Position numbers and translations under genes: made by a program. From Symbiodinium natans (lineage: Eukaryota; Sar; Dinophyceae; Suessiales; Symbiodiniaceae), in the NCBI GenBank assembly GCA_905221605.1, contig CAJNDS010002391.1, positions 1 to 64,000 on the forward strand: a stretch of DNA of 64,000 nucleotides, written 5' to 3'. Under the pieces are notes generated by a model. That model searched no databases. It was not told the origin of the DNA and saw only the letters and a list, made by a program, of their open reading frames with translations. Below are positions 10,864 through 23,019 of this stretch, one piece after another. Within the stretch, counting starts at the first letter, position 1, and each line of letters starts with the position of its first letter.

Positions 10864-13312
10864 TCCAAATATGACGGCACTCCTTGACCAATGCTCCAAC
10901 TTCAATTCATCAGCGCCTTTCCATCCGGCCATGACTTTCATGACCTCAGCCAGACAGATTCAACGCGGCTTCAACGCGTTCTTCTTGGGAGGCCTTCAAG
11001 CAAGTGCCTTGAGAACTAGATGCCTTCTTTCAAGAAAACACTTCGGGGCCTGTGGGTTCTGTGGGTCCACGGTCTTGGGGCCTGCTTCCACGTCCTGGGT
11101 CGCATCGGGTTTGGTTTCTCCATCCTGCGGTCACACCTTCGAAGCAAATGCTAAAGCACGACGTCGGCTAGTGCTTGCGGCTAGTGCTTGGTCATTCTAG
11201 TTCCGATTTGTGAGCAAGGACTGGCCAGGTACGTTGACCTCTTCATGCCGACAGAAGCTGTCATGCGGGGGTACAACAATGTTCGGATCCGTTAAGCCGG
11301 ACTTCGTCTTTGCCGCTCGGAGTTTTGGCTTGGGATTGCTTGTTCCAAACCTGAAACCTGAACATCAGGGAACATACGTCAACCCAACTCTACAAGTCGA
11401 CTCCATCGGATCGCTAGAATTAGAAGGAGCTCTATCGAGCCCTCGTCCCCGGGGGCCGTGCCAGTCGGCCGTGTGTGGCTGGTGGCGCGGTGAATGACAC
11501 CTGAGTCGTGGCACCCCAAAGCTGTAGAGCTGCTTAGGTTCTTTTGCGCTCCTTAGGGCTCTGCATCCTCCTAAGCCCGGAATACGGAGGGGAGCGGCGA
11601 AACTGCAGCAAACTCTTCACTCCAAAGGCGCTGTGCGATAGGTGACTGCTCTCATCAATGAGCCTACGCCGCTTGAAACCACATACTCAATAAGATCGCA
11701 ACATCAGCGTCAGATGGCTAGACTAGAACCGCTACACGACGGGAACAAAAGCTGCTCTGCCAGGCGTGGCACGGTGCTCTCCGTCAGCACCACGCTGGGC
11801 ACCATAGTCAGGCCCAGGTGGACCTGCACAAGGTCGGACAATGCAATGTTCCTTTAAAAAAAGTTCGCTGCGCAGCGTTGAATTAGGGGATCTCCATCTG
11901 CTGAGCACGCAACACGAGGCATGTAGATTGTCGTGGCAGGGCTCCTAACTCCAAGGATGGACCTTTCCGAGCCAAGCCAGGCCCTCGAGAGCATCTCATG
12001 GGCTGTGGGGTTCGAGGCGACTTTCGTTAAACACCCTCCACTGCCCCAGCAGCCTACACAGCCCTGCGACCGTGGGCCTCAGGCTATATGACTGTCGAGG
12101 CAAGAAGCTCCTACCTCAACCCGAAGAACCCAAGCACTCCAAAGCAAGGTTTGCCCCAAAGCACCCTCAGGCTGAAACTGATGCCTTGACGTCTTCCGAG
12201 GACAGGCCATCAAAGTTCCGAATGTGAAGCACAATTGAGTCGCCCTCCGACATGTTCAGGGTCTCCTCGGAGCACTGGACAGGGAAACGCGTTATGCAAC
12301 CCAGGAAAAATGAGGGGCCGAGGGCCAAAGCTACACAAAGCTACACAGTACCACAATGAGGGCTGCAGGGCTTTTCAAGGTCTGGGGCGCACACACTGAT
12401 CTTACACCTCAGTGAAACCCTATACACCCGAAACACCCCAGAACACCCCGAAAGCCCTCGACGGCTCGATGCATCGCCTCCCCATTGACCAGCACGCTGT
12501 CGATGAAAGGCGTCTGATCCTGAGAAGCCGTGGGTTTTATGTCCCCAAAGAACGGCTTCAACAAGCAGGCCTTCGGTTAAAGAAGCAAACCAAACCCTCC
12601 GACGGCCTCGGCGAGGTAGCTGAAGCCAAAGGGAGTCTGTGGCTCGGCGCCTGCTTTTACTACGCGAACCAAGTCCGAACCCGTCTAACAGCTAACGCAA
12701 CTTCATCTAACCCAAACCTCGAGCGTAGTTGACCCGAGCCCGAATCCTCCTACGCAACTACTACGCAATAGAAGTTCTAAGCAGGCGCATGCACAAACAT
12801 TAACGACCAACCTCTCAACAAAAATACCCAAAAACCGAACCCACATAGAAATATTGAATAGCCTCGACCCACGGGCCTGTCTCAGCCATCTGTGCAGTGA
12901 TCATCATCGCCTTCTCCGGGGTGTAGAGACCTCGGGAGCTTTTTCTTGGGGCTTGCGTACAAGTTTTACTGGAGCTAGGCAGGGGTTGCGAGTACAGCCC
13001 TCGAAACTACTTTGTCAGTCAGCATCAGAGGTCTACCGTCGTGAGCGGCTTGGGAGTTTTGCATTCTGTGTGCACAGAATCCTACTGCCGGATTGACAGA
13101 AAGGGTCGGGCACTTAATTGTTCCAACACAGATGCTTCTCACTATCCAGAGGTGACGGAACAAACAGTCCGGATCGAGCTCCACGACGACATTTGGAATT
13201 GAGGAAGGAAGGGGCCCCGGTTTCCAACGCATCCGGAGCGCTCATGTTCTCCACCTCGGCCGGGAAGAAGCTCTCTGCGATGGAGGAGAGCACGGTCGGT
13301 GGCTGCATCACC
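10864..13312 (-). CDS. multi-exon gene segment, unknown protein
   Basis: Consecutive minus exons with acceptors and donors: ~13312-13190 (VMQPPTVLSSIAESFFPAEV onward), ~13072-13019 (MQNSQAAHDGRPLMLTDK, donor GTAGTT), 12916-12845 (EKAMMITAQMAETGPWVEAI), 12519-12457 (DQTPFIDSVLVNGEAMHRAV), 12274-12185 (CSEETLNMSEGDSIVLHIRN; CCAG acceptor, GC donor), 11851-11741 (NIALSDLVQVHLGLTMVPSV) and 10944-10864 (VMKVMAGWKGADELKLEHWS). Codon endings are strongly G/C. Not every neighbouring pair joins in phase, so some exons are missing or mis-bounded. Another exon near 10.7 kb (SALFSHVLDFWIRCRK) may continue it. No domain is recognised. At 11.21-11.29 kb both strands are open and the true strand there is unclear. 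Confidence 0.5.
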
Positions 13313-14419
13313 CTCGGATTGAAGGGGACGTTGCGAGTACTGTTGGGAGTTGGGTTCAGAGCTTAAGGTCGAAGGGTTGAGGCGAGGGGCTGCTATAGAT
13401 TCAAGGGGCTCAGAGGGTCAGGGTTGAAAACCAAAGGCTTTTCTAGGATTCAAGAAGGATCACAAGAGTTGTAGAAGCCGCGTGATGAGTTGAAAGTCTT
13501 CGCTTCATCTTTGGTACACTTTCCAAGCCTCCAGTCCTCAGACTCCAAGTACGAACCGAGAAATTCTAAACTCCCAAGAAACCTGAACAAAACATGATTA
13601 GAACAAAAAACAGCATGAGCACTCGAGCCTCGCCCAAAGCCCTAAAGCCTGAAAAGTTGGGACCCCGACTTGACGATCTCCGGCTCCTTCACCAAGCCGA
13701 AACGCGACCAGGCGTGGAATTCCACGCCTTGTAAGGTCAGACGGTCTTGAGTTTTGGGTGGGTTTTCAGGGCTTAGGGGATGCGAAAGCCGTTGTGGCTG
13801 GCCTCACAAGCTATCAAAGAAACAAAGAAATCGTATCCTGAACTGCCCTGATGACTGACTGACATGGCATCGCTGGCATGGTAGTTCCTGCCTGCTCGAA
13901 TTGGTGTTGCGATGGGTTGGCGGAGGCTTTTTGTCATTTATATTTCTTGAAGAGTCCCGTGGTTCGTCGTGAGCTTAGCAGGGAGGCTGAAATTTGCACA
14001 TCTCATGCTTGCGGCCAGTGTCGAGGTGGCGCCCTGTTGGGGGACATGACGGGGATGGCTTGTCCTGCCATCACGCCGTCCGAGAGCCCTGCAGCCCAAC
14101 CTTCCGCCCAACTCCCAAATCCGAACGAGAAGGAAGCCTGAACCCCCTGGTTCTCAGGGCGACACTTCCATCGGCGCCCTCCTGGAGCTCTTGCCGCCTC
14201 ATACCTCGGGAGGAGGGGGGGGGATATTGCTTCGGGGTGTCCCCCGTTCAGCTGCTTTCGGCCTCGGGGCTCGGGACCTAGGCTTCTTAACCCGACCCTT
14301 TCTGCCTCTCAACCCGAAAGTTCCCAGATCCAGGCAAACTGCGAGGAGAGCAGTCTTGAAAGCCCTTCTTCACCTACTCTACCCGCATCTACCCGCCGGC
14401 ACTCTCCCAAAAGCCGAGT

Positions 14420-15235
14420 CGAGCAACTGGTACGGAACCAGGTGCCGCATTGGCAATCCATATCCTGGGCACGGAGTGAAGCCCGTTCACATCAAGTAGC
14501 GCGCTCAAAAGGGGGGGTCGAGCTACCGCGATGCTGCTGAAGGGTCTTTGGAGCGCAGCTGTTGTCAAGTGGGGGCCTAGCATAAGGAGGGCAATGAGCC
14601 CGAAAGCCCCACCCTCCCCTGCTCCACCAGCCTCGTTGTAGAGCTGCCAAATCTCAAAGAACTCCTGTGGGTCGGAGTGGCTCGGCTCATGTAGGGCATC
14701 AGGGGTTTCGGGCTTCTCGCGCAAGTTGGGAATTCTGGATCTCAATGTGAAGGACAACTCTTTGGCATCGGCATGTCGGATTCAAGGCCCTGCTCGCGCG
14801 CACAAGCCTGTTGCTGGAGCCCAAACTAACTCCAAACCTAAAGCCAGCGCACAAAGCTGAGACCACACACCTTCGCCCTTAGACTGTCTAAGAGCGGTCC
14901 CCCGGATCGCCACATAGGCTGGCGCAGCGCTGGGCCACAGCCACGGTGTCGACGAACTCCCAAGACATCGTCCTAGGGCTCAGGGCATGTTCATCGCTTG
15001 GTGAGTTTTGGTGCTTCGAGTTTCCAGGTGTGTGGGATCCCTCATTCTCACTGACAAAAGCCCTGCCGAGTCACATGTCCGCGTCGCTGCAAGCTTGTCC
15101 CACAAGGGTCGCGCCGTTGCTCCCCGAGGTGGACGCCAGACAGAAGCTGGTGCCTCGAGGGCTAGAAAGGTGTGCCCAAGAGAGCTCTCGGTATACAAGG
15201 CGAAGATCCTGGCAAGCTTACCTGAAGGCCCTTAA
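14420..15235 (-). CDS. exons of an unknown protein (possibly same gene as neighbours)
   Basis: Minus-strand segments: ~15222-15060 (LARIFALYTESSLGHTFLAL and about 30 more residues, AAG acceptor), ~14965-14890 (MSWEFVDTVAVAQRCASLCG), ~14690-14655 (EFFEIWQLYNE after a CACAG acceptor) and an open stretch down to ~14420 (LQRPFSSIAVARPPLLSALL). A further candidate lies at ~14090 (GLSDGVMAGQAIPVMSPN). They have G/C-ending codons but no recognisable domain. The order agrees with a long minus-strand gene running into the block below 13.3 kb. Confidence 0.4.
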
Positions 15236-15399
15236 ATACAAAAACAACGGCCTCCTTCTCCCGGTTTAACCCCGAAGTACCACAACCCTCGTAACTTTCA
15301 GCGGATTGCTGTGGGGAGGAAGTCGGAGCCCAAGGGGTGAGGATGGAAGGTTCAGGCTTACAGGGGGTTGTTGAAGGCTTGCACGCCCAAAGGCTTGAG

Positions 15400-16593
15400 G
15401 GTTGAGGTCTCCAAGATGAAGAGTCCGAGTGCTCCGGACATGTGTTGGATCTCGTGAAAATTATGAAAGAACTCAGACGTGCTGGTCCTCAAGGACCATA
15501 CCAGGCCGCAAACAAGCATGAAACAACGGAATGTGGATCTATACCCGAAGCCTTTGAAGCCCAGTGCAAGCCCTCTGCCTGCAACTGCAAGCCTCCGATC
15601 CAATTCGGATGCACTCACTTGGCTTAACTGGGTGGGTTTGGGTGGACATAAAGAATGAGAATTCCAGGTCCAAGCACGAAGAGTGCTACTGTAAGATGGC
15701 GGGACCCTTAAGCCCATCAAACAGGGCCCCCACAACCGAAGTCCCCGCCTTGCACCGCCAAGTGAGCTGTCTTGTTTGCGATCCTCGGCAGCAGGTCAAG
15801 AGGCGCTTGACATCCTTGAGTCCACAGCCCTGGCAGTTTGGAATACTTTGCTTTGGAGGGAGCAAGGTTTCGAGACAACACTCCCTGGAATTGAAGGTCC
15901 TTCAAGTGTGCGGCTTAAGTTCTCAGTGTATTGGAAGTTTGGGCTGAGGGTTACGGAATACTGTTTATCACGAGCTCATGTAGAGAAGGGAGATGGCATC
16001 GGCGCCGAGTCTAGTTTGGAGGGCATCGGATGGGTTTGGGGTTTTTGGGGAAGGCCCGAAAGCAGCAAAGCATCTGCATCCTCTGCCCGAACAGCAACAC
16101 CCTCATGCTGGCATCCTGCTTCCTAGATTCAAAATAGGGCATGAGGCTCGGGGCGAAAGCCTTCTAACCCTCAAGCCAGCCCTCTTGGAAAATCCATGGG
16201 ATGCCAAGGCTCGCAAACTGCTGCAGTGCACTGCTGCCGCACCTTCTTTGCACTCTCGCGGTTGTTGGAAGGCTGTCGGAGTTCGGAGTTTAGAGGAGGG
16301 GGGAAGCAGGCAGAGCCCATGGAGCCCTCAAAGCAGGCCCTACAAGCCCCAAAGCCCAGTCCACCCCCATTCCCTCAGCCGCCTCACGCACACACCGGAA
16401 TGTGAAGACCACAGGCTTCTTCGCCATGCTACCAAAATGAAAGAAAAAGCTACTCTCAAACACTCCAAAGCCTTGATCTACAGCCGAAGGTCCATCAAAC
16501 CCAGCGTGCAATATCCTAAAAACCCGAAACACCTGTCTCGGCCCCCCGCGCTGCCATGACTGTCGGGTAGAGCAACACGCTATCCTCCGATCC
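15400..16593 (-). CDS. exons of an unknown protein
   Basis: Exon 16593-16533 follows CTCGCAG and encodes GSEDSVLLYPTVMAARGAET before a GTGTTT donor. A second segment at ~16428-16383 reads MAKKPVVFTFRCVRE after TTGGTAG, with a GC donor. A third at ~15515-15405 reads STSEFFHNFHEIQHMSGALG. At 15.73-15.85 kb both strands are open and the strand is ambiguous. No family is recognised. Confidence 0.42.
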
Positions 16594-16835
16594 CTGCGAG
16601 ACAAAACCGAAATGCCCACATTTCAGCTCCAAGTTTACTTCCTTGTGAGTCCGGAGAGGGCACTGGGCTCGTTGCGGCTTCGGTTCTTAGCTTGGGCTGG
16701 GGGAACCACATGCCCCAAATACTGCAGTGTTGTAGGGCTTGAGGCTGTAAAGGACGTGAAGGTGCCTGAGAATTGTCCAGGGCTTCACGCGCTGGTCAAT
16801 CTGTCAATCCGTCAGTCTCTCAGTCTCTCAATCTC

Positions 16836-17314
16836 CTCTTCTTCTTCTTCTTCTTCTTCTTCTTCTTCTTCTTCTTCTTCTTCTTCTTCTTCTTCTTCTT
16901 CTTCTTCTTCTTCTTCTTCTTCTTCTTCTTCTTCTTCTCTTCTTCTTCTTCTTCTTCTTCTTCTTCTTCTTCTTCTTCTTCTTCTTCTTCTTCTTCTTCT
17001 TCTTCTTCTTCTTCTTCTTCTTCTTCTTCTTCTTCTTCTTCTTCTTCTTCTTCTTCTTCTTCTTCTTCTTCTTCTTCTTCTTCTTCTTCTTCTTCTTCTT
17101 CTTCTTCTTCTTCTTCTTCTTCTTCTTCTTCTTCTTCTTCTTCTTCTTCTTCTTCTTCTTCTTCTTCTTCTTCTTCTTCTTCTTCTTCTTCTTCTTCTTC
17201 GTCTTCTTCTTCTTCTTCTTCTTCTTCTTCTTCTTCTTCTTCTTCTTCTTCTTCTTCTTCTTCTTCTTCTTCTTCTTCTTCTTCTTCTTCTTCTTCTTCT
17301 TCTTCTTCTTCTTC
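16836..17314. repeat. (CTT)n microsatellite, ~480 bp
   Basis: About 160 CTT units with very few interruptions (near 16937 and 17201). All overlapping ORFs of poly-Ser, poly-Leu, poly-Lys or poly-Arg are products of this repeat and were not annotated. Confidence 0.97.
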
Positions 17315-17556
17315 TGGGCTTGGGGGGAAAACCCCCGCGCACCAGGCGCGCCCGGAGGTGAGTCAGGTCTCGGTGAACTTATGTCGATGGGCTCATGTGG
17401 TTTTTTCAATCTCTCTCTGTCCCTCTCTGCCTGGATCCTTGACGGAGCTTGCCTGCTTGAGCTTGGGTTCTGCGAGGCTTCAAAGCTTAAGGCTGTGGCT
17501 TTGAAGTGTTTGGCCCCCTATGGCATCCAACACCCTCAACAGAATCCATATGCTAC

Positions 17557-17865
17557 TTGGCCATGCAGGGCCTGCGCAGTCGTGGTCGTGACCTCCAGCA
17601 CGGTCAAGCACAGCTGGCCTGCCAAGTGCCATTCTTCTTCTGGAGGGCTCTCTAACTCTCTATTGGACTTGAGGGCAGAGCTTTCTGCGTGCTCAATGTG
17701 CAACTCGAGCCCCGAAACTCTTCCTGAAGGCCCTTTGAGAAGCAATGTACACCCTATCAACCAGCTGACAGTCAACGAAATCTACGGGATGAGAGCGCAA
17801 GGACTCAGAATCCCGCTCTGTAGGTTTCGCAGGTAGCCCTCGTCCGTCAGCTCGAAGAACTGATC
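17557..17865 (-). CDS. two spliced exons, unknown protein
   Basis: Exon 17865-17786 (DQFFELTDEGYLRNLQSGIL onward) follows CCAAG and ends at CC|GTAGAT. Exon 17680-17557 (SALKSNRELESPPEEEWHLA onward, with a VTTTTAQALHGQ end) starts after AAAG and ends at CAA|GTAGCA. The two join in phase across a 105-nt GT-AG intron. The joined peptide is acidic and Glu-rich in the middle. The family is unknown. Confidence 0.6.
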
Positions 17866-18239
17866 CTTGGAGCTTCGGCTTTGCGAGTGAAGGGCTTTGA
17901 AAGCTTCAGGGCTTTTGTTGGGGCTTCAGGTCCTGGAAGCTGAGTCAAACCACGGCCCTACATCTCCGAGAATCCCGGACATCCAATGCGAGAGAGAGGT
18001 ACGTGAACCCCGGAGAGCAAGACGAACCCCGAGCATTGTCAAACCTTACGCCTCTAAACTCTCCACCCACATCCCTTTACCCCCCCGCCCCTCCACCCCG
18101 AGGAACCCCAGAACCCCAAATGAAAAAAGCGACCTAAACCCGCCTGAAGAAGCCCCAGCCGAGCGGCGGTAGACGGCGACTGCGTCTGGCACTGCTGCAG
18201 TGTGGAGACAGTCGGGTCGAAGTCTGGCGAACGATGTCA

Positions 18240-19080
18240 AGGGGGGTTCTAGAGGGGGTTCTGGTCCCTGTGGGGTTCCGCTTACGGCCCCCCAACGTTT
18301 AGGAGAGGGGTGACCGAAAACAGTGGACCGAGTCCGGAGACAAGAGAGAGTCGGAAAAAAGACGGCATGAGTCAGAAAAACAAGAGGAAAGCAGAAATCG
18401 AACGTGTCAATCTAAAAGCCTAAAACTCTGAAACCTAAACCCTAAAACGCTAAACCCCAGACCATCGATTTTAGGGCTGTCTTCGCCCTCGGCATTACCG
18501 TCTCAGGGTTTTTCTCGACTCAGTCGAGGTGACTCGCAAAGCACTTTTCCTGACTTGACCGTCTCTCGTTAAGGACCCTGATGTAGAGAACTGTTAGATT
18601 TCAGAAGCTGCTGACGTATATCGTATAGTGCTTCGATGCGCTTAGGGCTTGAGGTTTGGGGTTGGGAGCTTCGGACTTAATGTCAAGAACAGGCTTCGGA
18701 ATTGAGGTTGCCTTCGACACACCCCACAAGAAGCCATTCAGGTCGGCATTTCTACCAGTACCCTTCTCCGGCTTCCGACTAAAGCCCTGATGATTGAAGA
18801 GTGCTTCGGTTTTGGGGATGAGCGGGTAGGTTTCAAGATTTCAGGGGTCTCACGCCAGATCTTACGGGCTAATTAGTTGGGGGGCTCTTTTGGCGGGTTG
18901 AAGGTCTCAGGCTTTTGGCCTTGTAAGTCCCCTTCTGGCTTTGGGGGGTCTAGGACTTCACCCGGCAAAGGCCTTTCATGCGCTCTGAGGCCACGCGCCT
19001 CCGGGATCTACGCACTTCTTGTGCTGCGCGTTGCGAAGCCTGGCAACCCCAGAAACACCTTCTTTTGAATCTGGGTTCGC
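18240..19080. other. no supported exon; intron-like filler
   Basis: No frame is convincing here. The sequence holds CCTAAACCC-type words and short GGGCTT/AAGCCC motifs common to the introns of this window. A possible exon lies just below it at ~18235-18150, where three minus frames are open. Confidence 0.4.
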
Positions 19081-19114
19081 TGGGTCCTTGGGGGGCTGCT
19101 TTCAGGGCTCTTAC

Positions 19115-19825
19115 CTGGAGACCAGAGGTGTAGAATTTCATCAACCGATCCCCCTTCTGCCATAACGACCTCCAACACCTCCTCTTGGAGCCCCCTGTAA
19201 AGAGCTGAAGGGCTCCCTGTAGAGAAACGGGGGACTTCTCAAAGGTGCTACGCCCCATATGTCCTGCCTCCGAGACTCAGAGTTGCATTGGGCGTCTGCA
19301 GCCCCAAGTCCACGTCAAAAGGAATGTTAAGTAACGTCAAGCACTCCGAGGGTTTTGGGGTTTCGGCTTCGAATCCCTGATCAAGGCAGCTATGTAACAA
19401 TCCCCCAGACCGACCCACAGACTCCCATGTCGCCCAAGGGGCAATCCGCGACGAGGCATCTGTGTCGCGTCGGGCTCGACGAAGGTCCACTTCTGGTCTG
19501 AGATGATCTGCGCCGGGGGGCTAGGTCGGTCAGGAGCTGACTTCTCAGGTGCCAGGGGTTGGAAGCAGGGCACGGTGAGGGCGTTTGAGGATATCACGGG
19601 TTCAAGGGAATCAGTTTGAATGGCTCTTGCAAGTTCTTGAAGTGACTGCTTCAGGTGCGAAAGGGTATTCGTAAGACTTTACCTGGAGGTCCAAAAGGTG
19701 CAAGGTTGAACCTATTTCAGCCGACCCATGGGTGCCATCTCCCCACGAACCCGAATAGGCCCTGGCCTCTTGACACGAAGGCCCGCCGGTGGCGGCACCG
19801 TTGTCGAACCACCACTGCGAAGAAC
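19115..19825 (-). CDS. exons of an unknown, possibly Kelch-like, protein
   Basis: Exon 19825-19683 has a canonical TTTACAG acceptor and GTAAAG donor and reads SSQWWFDNGAATGGPSCQEA, then a STLHLLDLQ end. Next, from about 19507, comes IISDQKWTFVEPDATQMPRR and GLPLGRHGSLWVGLGDCYI. Then ~19340-19255 (CLTLLNIPFDVDLGLQTPNA) and exon 19216-19115 (LQEEVLEVVMAEGGSVDEIL, TCTCTACAG acceptor, GTAAGA donor). The run 'LHLLDLQ...W...P..R' loosely resembles a Kelch blade. That is an inference only. The splice signals are the strongest evidence. Confidence 0.52.
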
Positions 19826-20352
19826 CTGTAAAGACCCTCTGAGGCTCTGAGGGCTACAGGTGTGCTGGGCTTCAGGGCTTTGAGGTCCACCTGGTGGGCC
19901 TTCAGCCTGTGAATGGTAGAGCTTAGGCTTCATGGGCTTGCGGGTCGAAGGGTTCAGGACGGAAGGTCCGCAGGTTGTCTTACTCTTCAAGTCTTGGGAT
20001 CTTGATGTCGGGAGTTGAGCAGTTCTTAGGGCTTCTGGGCGAACAGGTAAGACGAAGACGAGAAGTTAGGACGAACTCTGAGGGGGTCCGCATCTGCGTC
20101 CCAAAGTCTTATGCCTTGCACTCGGCCAGGATTTGTTGGATTTGTTGGGGGCTTCCGGGTGCTGGCCAGGCAGCTGTCGGCCAGGTGGCAGCCTCCGTTC
20201 CTGGGAATCGACTAGTTGCCCTTCTTGTCAGACTGCCACTCTCCCTCAAAAATTTGACATGTGGGTCTTACAGCTTTATAGGCCCAGCCCTATAAATGGC
20301 ATTCCATCAAGAGCCGTCAACCTGGAAACCAGCTCAAAAGCACCCAAGCTTC

Positions 20353-21119
20353 CCCCAGTAGCTGAAGTGAGCACAGCCTGCTACGCTGGCACATCCTTGG
20401 CACAGGCGACAAGTAGATTTGAGATCTAAGGGACTGGGTTTTTGGGGACGGCGATGGCATTTGTTTCAGAACGAGAAAGACGAAACCTAATGCCACGCCA
20501 ACTTGTGCAGGAGCCAAGTCCTGTAGCACGAAGTACGCAGAGAGAATTCACCCATACAGCTCACGGCACGTGCACTGAAGGACATGGCCCCCACGGAGTT
20601 GGAATGGGAAACAGTGCTCCCTGCAGGGCCCGCCCCCAAAGTCTGTTGAAGAAATCCTTGCAGCAAGAATCGAGTGCCCTCAGCCAGCTGTGAGCCAAGT
20701 AAGAAAAGACTAACAATACTGAAACTCAGAAAGAGAGGGCACCCTCCCCCCAGAGGGCATCACCAGGCGCTCGCACCCTCAATTTACTGGTTTTCCCAGT
20801 CGGAGTCAGGTTGCGAGGGTGCCATCAACTTGTGCTTTTTCGATAAGAACATCGAGGGCACCCTGATCGCAAAATGCTCCGCTATGCTTTCTCCAGAGCT
20901 GTCACTGCGACGAGATGTCTTGATCGGCCTGTCAGCCCCTGTGCTCCAGCGGACCCCCCCATTCGTCTTCAGCCCCGAAAACCCCACTGACCGGCACTGA
21001 CGAATTCCCCGCCAGAAAGGAGCCCCCTCAACCTCCAAAGCCCCCAGAGCTTCCAGCAAATCTCGAGACATGGCAGCACAGAAACCAGGATGGGGGGGGG
21101 GGAGTGAGGAGGGCGGTGT

Positions 21120-21170
<51 letters not shown>

Positions 21171-21526
21171 CGGAGGGGATTTACGTGGGCGAGGCTCGGC
21201 TCTGGCAGTCATACCAATTCTCCTCCACCGTCCGGCCTGGAAGGTTTAGGTTGTGTCTTTTGGGGGGCGGAGGGGATTCGAGGGGCTTAGGAGCTTCAAT
21301 CTTCTCAGGCTTCGGGGCCTCGGGAACCTGTACTTTCGCAACAGCGAGGGGCTAGCTGCAAGACTTTGGAATAGTAAAGCCCTGAGACCCACGAGGCGCA
21401 ACCTGCCGCAGGGCCACAGGGCTCACTTCTCCATCAACCATCTCAACCCTCTCAACCCTCAACACGCGCTCCACCTTGACCCGGCATGTCCGGATCGTAC
21501 TTGGTCCCGAATTTGTAGCAGTTGCC
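20353..21526 (-). CDS. PAN/apple-like cysteine motif exons
   Basis: Exon 21526-21481 follows TTTGCAG and reads NCYKFGTKYDPDMP with nearly all G/C-ending codons. Exon 20395-20353 reads CASVAGCAHFSYWG. Together they resemble the cysteine-rich 'C...Y.P.DMPG...C..CA...GC.HFSYW' pattern common in dinoflagellate extracellular proteins. The two exons are not directly phase-compatible, so an exon between them is missing. Function would be extracellular binding, by analogy only. Confidence 0.4.
20645..20950 (+). CDS. two plus-strand exons with a canonical intron, unknown protein
   Basis: Plus-strand VEEILAARIECPQPAVSQ ends at a GTAAGA donor (20699). A 101-nt intron ends in a pyrimidine-rich TTTTCCCAG (20799), then SESGCEGAINLCFFDKNIEG and about 30 more residues follow in phase. 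The splice signals are the best in the area. A minus-strand frame (20950-20792) is also open and protein-like, so the coding strand is not settled. Confidence 0.42.
21120..21170. repeat. 51-nt poly-G run
   Basis: Uninterrupted G from 21120 to 21170, preceded by shorter G-runs. Confidence 0.95.
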
Positions 21527-21529
21527 CTG

Positions 21530-22680
21530 CAAAGCTGCGAAGTTTGGGGTTCCTAGGGCTGCTCAGCTTTGCTTGGACTAGGATTCCAAGACCACGGCTT
21601 CCTGGTTCAAGGGCTCAGGGCTCAGGCACGTGGGGTTCTTCCTAAAGCCCACACTCCGGAGCCGATTTTTCCTCCAAAGGCTCCGAGACTTGTGAGGAGC
21701 CCTACAGGCTACCTGAGGCCCGCGTGTTAGGATGCTTGGCGTTTGAGGGTTTCGTGATTTTAGTCGAGCCTCTTCTGCCCATGGTACCCTAAGAGACCCC
21801 TCTGCCCTATTGTAACAGCTGGAAATAATCCCCGGATGTGGTGATCCTGCAACTCGCAGCTCTTCCACATGGCCATCCCCGCGTCGTAGCCGTTATTGCC
21901 TTCCGTGTCCTTGGGTTCACCGCTTCGGTCTGATGCGTCACGGGGAACACAGGTTGGTAAAACTGGTGGCGACGGTAACAGCAGTGCTCGCGGAGAGTGG
22001 CAGCCGTCATCTATACACTGTTGGGAGTCCCCCAAATTCGGAGGCGACCGAACTTCTCATCTACAAATTCTTTTTACTTCTGGAATCCCGAGCTCGCATC
22101 TTATACCATCAGAATGGCCGTGACCTCGCCAAAGAAGAAACGGGCATAGTTCAACAGTTCGGAGTCTTGCCGAGACTCCAAACACTTGGCGCTCCACTGG
22201 CTCTGCACGAAGCCTGCTGGAATCCGGACGTCAGGGCTTTCAGGGCTTTCGAGGCTTTCGAGGCTGTCGTGGCTTCATGCCATCTCAGGGGGGTGTGGGA
22301 GTTAGGAAGGAATGTGGGTGCCCATCGACCCTCAGCGTCCAAGGACTGCCTTCCGCATGGAAGTAGAATCGCTGCTCCACGCTCTCATACCTGAGAGTCG
22401 CCCCAACCCTAGTCAAGCAGAGCCGCTTGCCAACTTACAGCTGGAGACGGAAGCCTGAACCATCTGACGCCCCAGCCCAAGCCCGCAAGGTGGGGAGGAG
22501 CCATCAGACATTAGCAACTCTCGCTCGCCCAACCTTGCTCTTGGCCGGGCTTCACCCAACACCCGAAAGCCTCAACAAACGGCTGAAACGAAGCAGCAAC
22601 CTCTGCCTCTGAAGAGGCGGGCCTATGCTGCCAGCAAGTTGAGCCCGATCCGACACTCCAAGTTCTTGAACCCCTGAAAA
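21530..22680. other. ambiguous coding remnants on both strands
   Basis: A minus frame near 21.93-21.83 kb (NNGYDAGMAMWKSCELQDHH) and a plus frame near 22.07-22.23 kb (RILYHQNGRDLAKEETGIVQ) are both protein-like, but no consistent splice pair was found. A minus segment near 22.66-22.54 kb (AEVAASFQPFVEAFGCWVKP) is another candidate. Confidence 0.3.
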
Positions 22681-22689
22681 AGGAAACGC

Positions 22690-22780
22690 TCACACACTCA
22701 CTCACACACTTACTCACACACACACACACACACTCACACACTCACGCACACTCGCTCACACACACACACACACACACACA
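22690..22780. repeat. (CA)n-rich microsatellite
   Basis: CACACA blocks interrupted by CTCACA. Confidence 0.9.
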
Positions 22781-23019
22781 TCCTAAGCAAATCCCAAAAG
22801 GCCCAGGTGGCTTCGAGTCGAAACCCCCCGAAACCTGGCAAGCCGATGTAAGCCTCCCTGTGCCGAGGGGCGAGGAGGAGTTGTCGCTGCAAGTCCTGGG
22901 AGAGCAGAAGAGGCAGAAGAGGCGTGTTTTGAAGTTGTCAAAAGAATTCAAAAGACCCATGTCTGAGGGCCACACGACTCGTCGCAAGATCGAGTGCATT
23001 TCTGTTCGGCCAAGGAACC

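Noticed and set aside
16812-17409. Poly-Ser/Leu/Lys/Arg ORFs of 176-249 codons
   Set aside because: They are translations of the (CTT)n microsatellite and carry no information.
18421-18470. Telomere-like CCTAAACCC words as a chromosome end
   Set aside because: They are short, degenerate and scattered through intron filler; not a tandem telomeric array.
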